A DNA stretch of 64,000 bases, from NCBI RefSeq assembly GCF_029962835.1, contig NC_080577.1, forward strand, positions 24,596,501 through 24,660,500, given 5' to 3'. This document shows positions 36,674 to 48,108 of the stretch, piece by piece. Under the pieces are notes generated by a model. It searched no databases, had not been told where the DNA came from, and saw only the letters and a program-made list of their open reading frames with translations. A program made the translations under genes and the position numbers. Numbering within the stretch: the stretch's first letter is position 1; the number at the start of each line of letters is the position of its first letter. Origin of the DNA: Magnolia sinica (Eukaryota; Streptophyta; Magnoliopsida; Magnoliales; Magnoliaceae).

Positions 36674-36977
36674 CCCGGGTAAAACATCCAGACGGTCTGT
36701 GCCCCGGGTAAAACATCCAGACAGGCAATGTCCCGGGAAAAACATCCGGACGGACAATGGGGTCGTCACCCAGGGATAAGACTGGTCATCAGCGCAACAT
36801 TCAGCGTAATCGCAGGGCATGATAATCCGAGTCAATATCATCAACGAATGACTGGTCATAAGCGCAACATTCAGCGTAATCGCAGGGTAGAGTGATCCAA
36901 GTCAATATCGTTATCGAATGACTGGTCATAAGCGCAACATTCAGCGTAATCGCAGGGCAGAGTGATCCGAGTCATCG
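36674..36977 (+). repeat. 29-bp and 70-bp tandem repeats in the solo LTR
   Basis: Three 29-bp units start with cccggg (36674, 36703, 36732). They are followed by three units at exact 70-bp spacing starting gactggtcat (36780, 36850, 36920) and containing cagcgtaatcgcaggg. Confidence 0.95.
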
Positions 36978-38369
36978 AAATATGCCATGTATGCATGATT
37001 AGCCAAGTCATTATTAATCCATTTACAACCAGCCAATTTAGGTAAGCTCAAAGGTCACTACGGGGAGCACATGGCCCAGCGTAGGCCGACGGCTCGGGCA
37101 TAGTGTCCCATTGCCACCATCCCCGGCCCATGAGACTACCACCTTAGGATGTTTAATAGAACCCCATCGACTAGTGACCAATCACATTACAATATATGGG
37201 GCTTACCATCGCATGGTTGCACAAAATAAAACATCGAACCCATATAGGAAAATACTAGAACAAAGCCACATAGGGCGATATCAAAGTAGGCCACATAAGG
37301 CGAGTATCAGAACTGTGCGATAAAAGACCATCCTTGAAAGCCATTAGACACAACAACCTTGGATGGTAGGCCCACATCAATGGTCCATCTAGACCACCGC
37401 TCAATAACCACCAAGTCGAAGGTCCATTACGATCATAACTTGTCAAGTTACATCCCAAGTATGGGTGTACATTCATATGTGGGAATTTTCCACTAATGTA
37501 CCAGTTTAAGTTCCATAAGCAATCCACAAGCATGAACAGTTATACAGGATAATCATAAAGCATATAATACAACAATTCAATTTTCACTAGCTAACACATG
37601 TGATTATAAAGAGAGATATTAATTATGAATTTAAATAACAACTATAACTTAAGCTAATGAGAAGATGGAAACCTCAAAGGGAAGAATCATCACAAGTCAA
37701 TTCGTAGAATGCTCCTGGGGGCAAGTTTCCTTGGGGGGATGGTGCACTTACACCACTCACGTGACTCCCTGCAATTTATTTATAATAAATAATGAGTCAC
37801 CAATTTGATCAGATAAGAATAGGTAGAGGGTAGGAAGACCCTGGACCGAGGTTGTCTTAGGCTGTACTCAAAGCAATCAAACTCATTAAGCATAAACCCT
37901 TGTTTTTAATTAAACTGGGTCCAATCAGGGCCCACTTGATCACTAGATCAGCCTCATCCTTCTCCTTAGATCCTTAGGACGGGTTCATCACATAATATAC
38001 ATGTATACATTACATACGTAGCACATAGCATATATATATCTGAGGAATGTATCCATGGCATATAATGTATACACCACATACATAACATCTCACACGGTAT
38101 ACATGTACACACTGTATATAGTACATATGCATCACACAATGTATCCCTATATCCGTTATGTATATGATATTGCAACCTACAGTACGTACGTACATATATA
38201 TGTGTATTATACATGTATCACACGAGTTCTGTGTGGACGGTGTGGATGTGTGTCTAGGCACACCACATTCAGACCCCGGGACGGTCTATATCCAGCGTGC
38301 ACAAAAGTGGGTCCCACACATGTAGGACTCACCATGCAAATATGAATATACGTGCGTTCCTTCACACTT

Positions 38370-39010
38370 GTGACATGGGTTCTGAATCCGAACGGTCCAA
38401 AAGATGTGGAATCCTAAGAAACCCCGGGAGGTAAATTTTCATCCTGATCTAAGATTCTGGTGGGCCATAGCAAAGATAAATGCACTTTCAAGGGAAGAAA
38501 CTATTTGCATTAACCATGGCCCACCTAAGTTTCGGTTCAACGTAAAAATGGGAACCAGGGGGTTTTATGAGGTTCTGCTCCAAGTGGATTATTCAGATTT
38601 TCCAGATTAATCAGCCATGGGGAGATTTCGAAATTTTGCAATGGCTTACGTGAACTTACATATCTTCACTCCCTGGCGCATGCATGCACAGCCAATTCAC
38701 TTCACGTATGGGTACTGCGTAAACATGGGTGTCAAATCCGAACGGTCCATAAGATGTAGAATCCCAAGAAACCTCAGGGCGTGAGTTTTCACCATGACCC
38801 AAGATTCTGGTGGGCCATAGCAAGAATAATTTCAATTTAAAGGAAGAAACTATTTTCATTCCTTGCGGCCCACCGAAGTTTTAGCTTAAAGTAAAATTTG
38901 AAACCAAGGGGTTTTATGAGATGCTGCTTCATGTGGACCATTCGGATTTCCCAGACTCATCATAGCTGATGAGATCTCAACTTTTTGCAAATCAGTTTAC
39001 ATGAACTGAT
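38370..39010 (+). repeat. Direct duplication, two copies offset by about 349 bp
   Basis: Both copies contain aatccgaacggtcc, agattctggtgggccatagc and ggggttttatgag. The copies begin near 38375 and 38724. They differ by many substitutions, so the duplication is old. Confidence 0.85.
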
Positions 39011-41589
39011 TGGCAGAGGAGCGTTCGGCGTCCTCTGCTTCAACGTGCTGGTGCATACATGCACCGTTATTTCACTTCATAGGTGGGTCCCATGTGGGGC
39101 CCACCACATATCTATGTATACTATCAGATATATATTCATATACGTATGTATATATATACATATAAATATATAAAATAAAGAAAGAAAGAAACAAAAGAAA
39201 TTACCCAGTACTGGACGTCCAGCCCAGAGCCCACATTTGGACTATCGTCCCTGATGGACGGTTCATACATAAATGGCCCATGGTGGCCAAGCACTAGAGC
39301 AATCCACCGGCATTTGGTGGGGCCCACGGCCGATGCAGGGCTCACATTCAGGGTCGGCCCACTGACGTTGGGCGAGGCCCACTGCATTTTGCAGGGCCCA
39401 GACCGTCAGTCAGCCCACCAACCCTCACTTAATGTGCGTCGACTCTGTTCCCAACAGAGGTTCCGTTTCTTCGTTGTAGGCCACCATCATGGAGTAAATG
39501 GTGGATCTGAACCGTTCATCAGGTAGAGGGAGGAAAACCATTCAAAACCACGTTGATCTTTCTAGGCCACTCACATTCACGAGGTCTCTACGGCGGTCGA
39601 AAGAAGACCGTTCGGCTACTTTTGAGGCTTGATTACCTAGGTGGGCCACATCATCAGATGATCAAAGCTCGCCCTTCATGGTCAAAATTTCAAGAGGAAG
39701 ATGGTGGACGGTATGGATATGCAGCAAGGTGGCCCAGGGTATTCGTATAGGGCCCACCAGCCTTTTAACATGATTCGGTCCCGAACAGGTCCCTGCCTTT
39801 TATCCGAGTTTGGCCTGAAAACTAGCCATTGTTTGGCATAGTTTGGCCTGGAATATTGTTACCACTGCCCTAGATTTTGCATCCTAGCAAGGCTTCAGTT
39901 GAAACAGCCCTTAGCTCTGAACAGAGCTTTAGTTGAGTCGATTTTTCAGCCCGGAACAGGGCCATGGATTGGCTCAGTTCTAGTCCGAACAGGGACCCAA
40001 CAACAGTCTCAACAGTCCGCCTATTGCCACTGATTGGCTTGCCCTTCGAGCTAGTTTCGAAACTCTACAGAGAGCTCAAAACAGACTCGTCATGAGGCCT
40101 GTAATGTGGTCTGAAACGGCCATTGTTTGGCTCGTCCCGACGTTACTGTGGCTGGACCGAACCCAACCATTTGCTTGGCATGGTTCCGGTTCAGAGACAT
40201 ATGACATGAAGCTATAAGGAAGAAGAAGAAGAATAAAAAAATGAAAGAGAAGACGGTTCTCTGGGTTTCCTCTCCGCACTCTCTCCTTCTCACTTGGTGC
40301 GAATTCAAGGGCTACACTGACCTCATTTTATAGTCAGCGAGAGAGAGATGGACGGCTGTGATCGTCCTTACCGTGGACGGCCGAGCTTAGCCCTTCCCAA
40401 AGGGGAAGTCGGTTTCTCTCTCTCTCTTTCCACAGGCTCTCAGGTCGGGCTGCTTTTAGGCTAAGATGGACGGTGGCGTTCAATCTCCCTCCTCCGCTTA
40501 CGAATGGTCGAACGGCTATACCGTTTTGATCGTGTGGGTCCCATGAAGGATTTGAATGGTTTACAAAGCTCGGAAAGCGATCATGGTGGCCCACTTATAG
40601 GGTTGAAGTAGGTCGGTTTAAAACAGAGAGAGAAAGGCGGGAGATATTTCTTGTTTGCAAAAGGGCTTGGTCCAGTGTGGCTCGTGTACCAGCGTCTTTA
40701 GTGCACATGCACCGTGTAGGGACCCGCTGAGATGTCAGTATCATAATCCATACCGTCCATTCGCATTAGGAACCCTTCATAGGGACCCTGTCCCATTTCG
40801 AGTCGATGGTGAGACCCAGGTGGGCCATGCCAACCAGATCTTGACCCTTAACGGATGATTATGATTGTTCCGGTGGTCAGATTTACCCCATATCAATCGT
40901 CAACAGTTAAAGTGGCCCTATGAGTTGTCTACCTCTTCAAGATTTCTTACTGCCCATATAATACTTATAATTTTATTTTATTTCATTTATTTTGTTATGT
41001 GTATACATGTATTTATATCATTTTTGTATTTATTATTATTATTGTCTGCACACTATATATATAATTCATGATGTGGGCCACACTGTAGGTCATTAGGAGT
41101 TAGGACCATTATAAACCAATCCAACGATTGGATTGCCTAGTATTTTATTATTGATAACCCTAGGGGTCCTAATGAATGTTTTAGGTGAGATTTGGAAGTT
41201 GAATAGAAAGGATCTTTCTACGGGGCGTTGTAAACTGATGAATGGTGGATCTTGTGATTTTGATCCCTACATTGGTTTCATACAGATCGATTGTACTAAA
41301 TAGGTGTATGATGAGATGTCATCACACTTAAGATTATACAAATAAGATTTTCATTTATTTAAATACAGTTTAACTTGTGATAGTCAAACGGACAGATTGA
41401 TTCCAAATCTTATTATGATGTTGTGAGTTGTCATAGTCTAAAATCTAAGGGTTTAAGATGGATACATAGATTAAGAGTTGTTGGATAGTGATGTGTAAAG
41501 TAAATTATGTGGGTAATTGCATATATGTAAGCTAATTTGGATCTCCGTGGTAACACCCGAGTACTGAAAGTATGGGGTGTTACACAGCG

Positions 41590-44500
41590 CCACCCCAGCA
41601 GCCGTTTACAGGGGCTTGTTTTGGATGTGGACAGCAGTCGAGAGGGTAACAGTAGCCTCCAGCGCAGCAGCCGAGTGCACCACAGTAGCAGCCTCCAGCA
41701 CAGCAGCGACCCCATCAGCACCGTCCACAACCACCTCAGCCGCCGAGACCCCAGCAGTAGCAGAGACAGCAGTGCAGGCCACCGCAGAGGCAGCAACAGC
41801 ACCAGAGACCTCAAAAGGGACATACACCTCCCTAGCCAGATCAGGCTAGATTTTATGCGGCTCAGCAGGACCCACTGACCTCTGGAGGAGTCGTTAAGGG
41901 TATACTTCCAGTCTCTTCATGCATCGCCCAAGTATTATTTGATTCCTGTGCATCACATTCATTCATGTTCGAGGATTTTTGTCATTCGACTGGATTGCCG
42001 ACAGAGTCTGCTCGCGAGGGGTTGACCGTGTCGATGCCCTTAGGGAAGACTAAAGTGTTGAGCCATTTCTTTTCGTCTTGCCCTATTCTGGTCGGTGACA
42101 TCTTTTTGCCCGCTGACTTATTTGTGCTATCGATGTCTGATTTCGACGTTATCTTAGGCATAGATTGGCTTGCCGAGTACCATGCCATCTTGGACTGTTC
42201 CGCGAGGACAGTCACGTTCTGCATACTACGCTTGCAGCAGTTTCAGTTTGTCGCCAAGCCTAAAGGAGAACCGTTGTCTTGTTTGTTGTCCTGCGCAGTC
42301 GAGGAGCCTGTTGCTACTTGTATTGATCAGTTGTCAGTGGTCTACAATTTTCCAGACGTGTTCCAGGAGATTCTAGGATTGCCGCCGCATCATCATATTG
42401 AGTTCCAGATTGATCTTGTGCCCAGTACTGCGCCTATTTCGAAGGTCCCGTACCGTATGGCAGAGTTGCATGAGCTGTAGCGGCAGTTGGACGAGTTGCA
42501 TGAGTTGAGATTCATTCGTCTGAGCAGTTCACCTTGGGGAGGGCCAGTACTCTTCGTCAGGAAGAAGGATGGCTCGTTGAGGCTCTGCGCGGACTACCGC
42601 GAGCTCAACCGGGTCACGATCAAGAACAAGTACCTTCTTCCGAGGATAGATGATTTGTTTGATCAGCTGCAAAGTGCACAGTTCTTTTTGAAGATTGACC
42701 TATGTTCCGGTTATCATAAGATTCGTGTTTGAGAGGAGGACATCCCGAAGACGGCTTTCAGGACACATTACGGTCATTTTGAGTTTTAGGTTATGTCCTT
42801 CGGACTTACCAATGCACCCGCGGTCTTCATGTAGTTGATGAACGAGGTCTTCCATCCATATCTCGATCAGTTTGTTGTGGTATTCATCGACGACATTCTG
42901 ATCTATTTGAAAACCCGTGAGGAGCATGAGCAGTATCTGGAGATCGCTTTGCAGACCCTTCGTGCCCATCAGCTATATGCGAAGTTGGAGAAGTGTGAGT
43001 TCTGGCAGGAGGAGGTGAGATTCCTCGGTCACGTGGTAACGAGGGAGGGTGTCGCAGTGAACCCCTCGAAGGTTGAGGCAGTGCGTCAGTGGGATCAGCC
43101 CACGACTGCGTCCGAGATCCGCAGTTTCCTTAGTTTAGCGAGATACTATCGGCGTTTCATTGAGGGCTTCTCTTGTATTACAGTCCGGTTAACCAGGTTG
43201 GCTCGGAAGGGAGTATGTGAGCGAGCATTTGTAGAGTTAAAGGACCGTCTGACGTCCGCTCCTGTCCTCACTCTTCCCTCTGGGAGTGATGGATTTGTTG
43301 TATTTACCGATGCCTCACGTATTGGTTTAGGTGCTGTCCTGATGCAGCACGGTAGGCCTGTAGCCTTCGCGTCTCGTCAGCTTAAGGTCCATGAGTTGAA
43401 CTACCCCACGCATGATTTGGAGCTGACAGCAGTTGTCTTCGCACTAAAGGTGTAGAGACACTATGTCTATGGGGTTAGGTTTGAACTCTTCTCTGATCAC
43501 AAGAGCTTGAAGTATCTATTCTTTCAGTCCAAGCTGAACATGAGACAGAGACACTGGATGGAGCTTTTGAAGGACTATGATTTTGACCTCCAGTACCACC
43601 CAGCTAAGGCGAATGTGGTGGCGGATGCCCTCAGCCGTCAGCCACGAGGTCTGGTGGCACATATGATGATTCAGGAGTGGAGGATGATCGAGGATATAAC
43701 AGAGTATGACTTTGAGTTTGGTTTGCAGTCTTCCATCGTTCAGTTATCGAGCCTATCGATTCAAGCTTCTCTTATCGCAAGGGTGATCAAGGCTCAGCAG
43801 ACAGACGAGTCGTTACAGGATTATCGAGCAGAGACAGCATCTAAGAGTCAGACAGATTGGCAGATTAGTGCTGATGGTGGACTTCGCTTTAGAGACCGAT
43901 TGTGTGTCTTGGATATTCCTGAGTTGCGCAGAGATCTTATGACCGAGGCACATCGATCGCAATTTTTTATCCACCCTAGCTCGACGAAGATGTACAATGA
44001 TATGAGGCGACAGTATTTTTGGGCAGGTATGAAGTGCCAGATTGCCAGTTTTGTGGCCGAGTGTGACACGTGCCAGCGTGTCAAGTCCGATCATCAAAGA
44101 CCCCCTGGTCTATTGTAGCCGTTGAGAGTCCAGACGTGGAAGTGGAAGCACGTATCTATAGATTTTATTATGGGTTTGCCGAGGACTTAGCGCCGTCATG
44201 ACACCATCTGGGTCATCGTTGATCGTCTGACGAAGTCGGCACATTTTCTTACGATTCGTGCGACTTGGCCTTTAGACCAGCTAGCGAGAATATTCATCGA
44301 GGAGATTGTGAGACTGCACAGCGTTCCAGTCTCAATTGTTTCTGACCGAGACCAGTGGTTCACGTCTCAGTTCTGGAGGAGTTTTCAGAGAGCTATGGGG
44401 ACTGATTTACAGTTTAGCACCGCGTATCATCTGCAGACCGATGGCCAGACTGAGAGGGTCAACCAGATCCTTGAGGATATGCTTCGGGCCTGCGTAATTG

Positions 44501-45202
44501 ACTTCAGGGGTAGCTGGGATGAGCATTTATGATTGGCTGAGTTCGCATACAACAACAGCTATCAGGCGACCATTGGCATGGCTCCTTTTGAGGCATTATT
44601 TGGCAGACCGTGCAGATCTCTGAGTTGTTGGACTGAGGTTGGGGAGCGGCGTCTCCTAAGTACCAAGCTTGTGCAAGAGACATCAGAGGCTATTGATATC
44701 ATCAGGCAGAGGATGCGCACAGCTCAAAGCTGGCAGAAGAGTTTTGCTGATCGCCGGCGTCGTCCCCTGGAGTTTGATGTAGGGGGCCTACGTGTATCTC
44801 AAGGTCTCACCCATGAAGGGCGTAGTTCGATTTGGAGCGAAGGGCAAGCTTGTCCCGAGATTCATAGGACCTTTCGAGATCACTGAGCGCATTGGCGCTG
44901 TGGCCTATCGGCTTGCCTTACCATCTCAGTTGTCTGGCGTCCACAATGTTTTCCATGTCTCTATGCTGAGGAAGTGTGGGTCAGACATCATTCCTATTAT
45001 TGATTGGCAACTGTTGGAGGTTCGTGAGGATGCTTCTTACATTGAGCAGCCAGTTCGTATCCTTGATCGAAAGGAGCAGGTCCTTCGGACCAAGGTCATT
45101 CCCTTGGTGAAGGTTCAGTGGGGTCACCATTCCGTTGATGAGGCGTCTTGGGAGCGCGAGGCTGAGATTCGAGAGCGCTATCCCCATCTCTTTGATGATT
45201 GA
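41590..45202 (+). pseudogene. Tekay-like pol remnant with chromodomain
   Basis: Pol supplies protease, reverse transcriptase, RNase H and integrase. It starts with a damaged zinc knuckle and a CAG-rich tract (41640-41830). The protease at about 41938 reads DSCASHSF, with C for the active-site G. Reverse transcriptase shows [20 protein letters not shown] (42529) and the catalytic FIDD box (about 42883). RNase H shows FTDAS near 43310. Integrase shows HDTIWVIVDRLTKSAHF near 44195 and SDRDQWFTS at 44341. The last piece (44792-45202) ends in a chromodomain-like stretch with [18 protein letters not shown]. In-frame stops lie at 42480, 42732, near 42788 and 42832, 43455, 44118, 44190 and 44532; a frameshift lies near 44790. 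Confidence 0.9.
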
Positions 45203-45317
45203 TCATATATTGTATCTTGAATGCTGCCTTCGATTTTATATGACGATGCCTTGATTCCGCTTTTATTATAAGTTATGTTTCCTTACAATGATTGTGTAAA
45301 TTTTGAGGACGAAATTT

Positions 45318-45335
45318 TTATTCAGAGGGGAGAGC
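45318..45335 (+). other. Polypurine tract of the Tekay-like element
   Basis: The purine run CAGAGGGGAGAGC sits directly before the 3' LTR start TGTAAGACCC at 45336. This is the expected primer for plus-strand DNA synthesis. Confidence 0.75.
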
Positions 45336-46114
45336 TGTAAGACCCGTGTCCTGGTTCGTACCGTTCTGTTGGATTCTGCGGTCCTTCCGGTCAAATTCCA
45401 GCAACCTTCGCACCATATCCAATGATTGCGTGCAATCCTAAGCCGAGTCCTGCATACCGAAGATGGCTCGACCCAAAACTTGTATCTTAGCGACCGCGTC
45501 GTCACCGCGGTTCTAATGCCGCGACTCACGCACCGAACTGATACCCAAGCCAGGAGAAGTAGGCCGGCGTTTGTTTCGAAGAAACGCCGCGCGTTGCGAA
45601 TATCGAGGGATTCTCTATGATATGTCTCATCAATCAATCAATGTCAAGTACAACCATACCCCAAGTACAGCACCCATCCCTCCTTTTCCATAAGTCAACT
45701 CTCTCTCTCCCCTCACCATTCCTCCTTTACCAACATTTCAACTCAACCCATACCTCTCCTTACAACCACCACATCACCCATCCCCTTTAATATATTTTTT
45801 TTCTCTTTTTCCCTCATTCTATCTCTACTCTTCCAAGCTCCATATGTCCAACCTTCCCAAGCAATTCCAAGAGCAACAAGTGTGGCCCATTTTCCCACCC
45901 CCTCATCTCTTATCCCCACCATAGAAACTCCATCATCCGCCGTTAAAAGTCGAGTATAGGAGCTTTCAAGCCCAAGGGAGCAAGGAGGAGACCGATAGGT
46001 GGGTGATCTACCGTTGTTTTCAATTTCAAGGGCCACTTGTTGTGGGACCCACTTGATGTATGTGTTGTATCAATGGAGGGCCCATAGTGGCGGGGTCCCT
46101 CCTCTCTATCACCG

Positions 46115-46153
<39 letters not shown>

Positions 46154-46261
46154 CCTAGAATGAAGTGGGCCCCACCAAATCATGTTAAATCCACTACATT
46201 CATCAACGGTGAGGCCCACCACATTTTAGGCAAAATCCACCATCCGGTGGGAACTCCTACA

Positions 46262-46315
<54 letters not shown>

Positions 46316-46337
46316 ATATATTATATTTATATTATTC

Positions 46338-46368
<31 letters not shown>

Positions 46369-47902
46369 GTTGGTGGGCCACATCCACGTGGGACCCACCA
46401 CAATGCATGTGTTTATCCATGCCGTCCAGCTGGACGGGCGTGGCCAGCATGGAGTGTGTATACTGACAGGGGCGTGTACTTGCAACTTACAAAAAAAGGG
46501 GCCTTTTGGAGTAGGCTGTCCATGCAGGTCCCACCTTGATGTATGTATACAATCCTAGCCATCCATCCTTCTCCTTAGATCATTTTAGCCGTTGAGCCAA
46601 ACCTTGAAACCAATTTGATGAATCAAGCGGGCTATACCATAGGAAATAGAGGTATCACCATTGAAACCCACTTTGATCCTTCTATTCGCCAAAAACATGT
46701 TGCAGATTGGTCTCATTTCATCGATTATGGGCCATAGAATCCAATGGCTGGGTCGGATCGGACTGATGTGGGCCCTACCATGGAAAATCTGAAGAAAAAC
46801 TATTTTCTTTTTTAAAAAAAAGACCAAAAGGAGGAAGCAGCGCTGATGTTATTGCTGCAGCTGCCTGCAGATGCTGACAGACAGCGGATGGGCTGGGCCT
46901 CATGGCCTTAGCTGTGGGCTCCACTGTGATGCATTTCGAACATCCACACCATGCATTGGATGGGTCCCCTCGGACCAGGAGGCTGCTCCAAAAATCAGCT
47001 GTATATGGAACTCAGGTAGGCCACACCATTTAAAATCATGTGAAGACATGCCTAAACATATAAAAACACTTGGTGGGGCCTACCTGAAATTTGGATGTGG
47101 CTGAAACTTTGTCTGAACCCTCAGTTAAGTGGGACACACATAATGGGTGGACTGGATTGGCGAACCACATTACAGTAGACCCCTGACCGTGACCCTATGA
47201 CCAGTTTAGGTGGCAAATAAACATCTCAGTGGGCCCCCGTTTTTCCCAGGACCACATGACCTTTTAAACAGGTTGGATGTCAGATAAATATCACGGTGGG
47301 CCCCATGTATACGTTGGATGGCAATTCATATCACGGTGGGCCCATTTTGGATGGAAAATAGACACTACAGTGGGCCCAGGTTGGGTGGAATAAACGTTAA
47401 GGTGGGCCCCACATGGGACCCACTGATATATGTGTTATAATCCACACCTTCCATAGTGTGGGCCCCACCATGAGGTATGTACCTCATCTTTGCCGTCCAT
47501 CCTTCCCGTATGGAATTCGCCGTGATACATGTGTTGCATTCAAATTGTCCAATCATTTTTAAAGGATCATCTTTAAGACTTGAGACAAAAATAAGATAGA
47601 TCTATTTATCATGTGGACCACGAAGCATGGTGAGGATTGAACGGCTACCATTAAAATCCCTTGGGACCTTATGATCAGATTGAATGGGAAATAAATGTTA
47701 TGGCGAGCCTAGGGAATTTTAATGGTGGGAATCATTATCACCACTTAGATTTGGGTTGGCCCATTTACCATGTTTATGGCCCGGTTTTGAGGCCCATTGT
47801 GACGTATGCAAGGCCCATGGGTTATGGCCATTGCAATTTATATATGGCTCAATTGGCGCGGCCTATTCGATATACATATATGAGGCCCATTGAGGCCCAC
47901 CT

Positions 47903-47949
<47 letters not shown>

Positions 47950-48108
47950 AGGCCCATGTTATGTGGCCATTTGATGTATTAGAGGCCCATGGGTCGAAGC
48001 CCATTAGGACGTACATGAGGCCCATTATAGTGTGATTCCACCATGGTATATATGATGACCCTTATAGCGAGCTATGCTTTGGGAGCAAGGATGGTTAGAT
48101 GCCAACAT
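45336..48108 (+). repeat. 3' LTR of the Tekay-like element, first part
   Basis: It begins TGTAAGACCCGTGTCCTGGT and matches the 5' LTR to about 45930, then continues into sequence the 5' LTR has lost. It includes (CT)n at 46115-46148 and (TA)n at 46273-46311 and 47908-47947, and GGGCCC-type repeat throughout. It is split by solo LTR B after the target site AACAT (48104-48108). Confidence 0.85.

Larger units (their letters stand above)
36124..41584 (+). mobile_element. Solo LTR of a second gypsy family, 5.46 kb
   Basis: It begins TGTAACGCCCCGACTTTTCA and ends GTATGGGGTGTTACA, with a perfect CAGCG duplication (36119-36123 and 41585-41589). TGTAACRCCCC at one end and GGGGTGTTACA at the other is a common form for plant gypsy LTRs. 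No gag or pol coding is found inside, hence the solo-LTR call; a non-coding element with other content cannot be ruled out. It contains short tandem repeats (36674-36977), a 349-bp-offset duplication (38383-39000) and GGGCCC-type sequence. Confidence 0.8.

Noticed and set aside
37966..38345. Tyrosine- and cysteine-rich open frames on both strands
   Set aside because: They follow from a TACATATGTAT-type low-complexity stretch inside the solo LTR.
41431..41878. Several open frames of 73-130 codons on both strands near 41600-41830
   Set aside because: They arise from the CAG-rich tract after the zinc knuckle of the Tekay-like pol and cross the solo LTR boundary at 41584.
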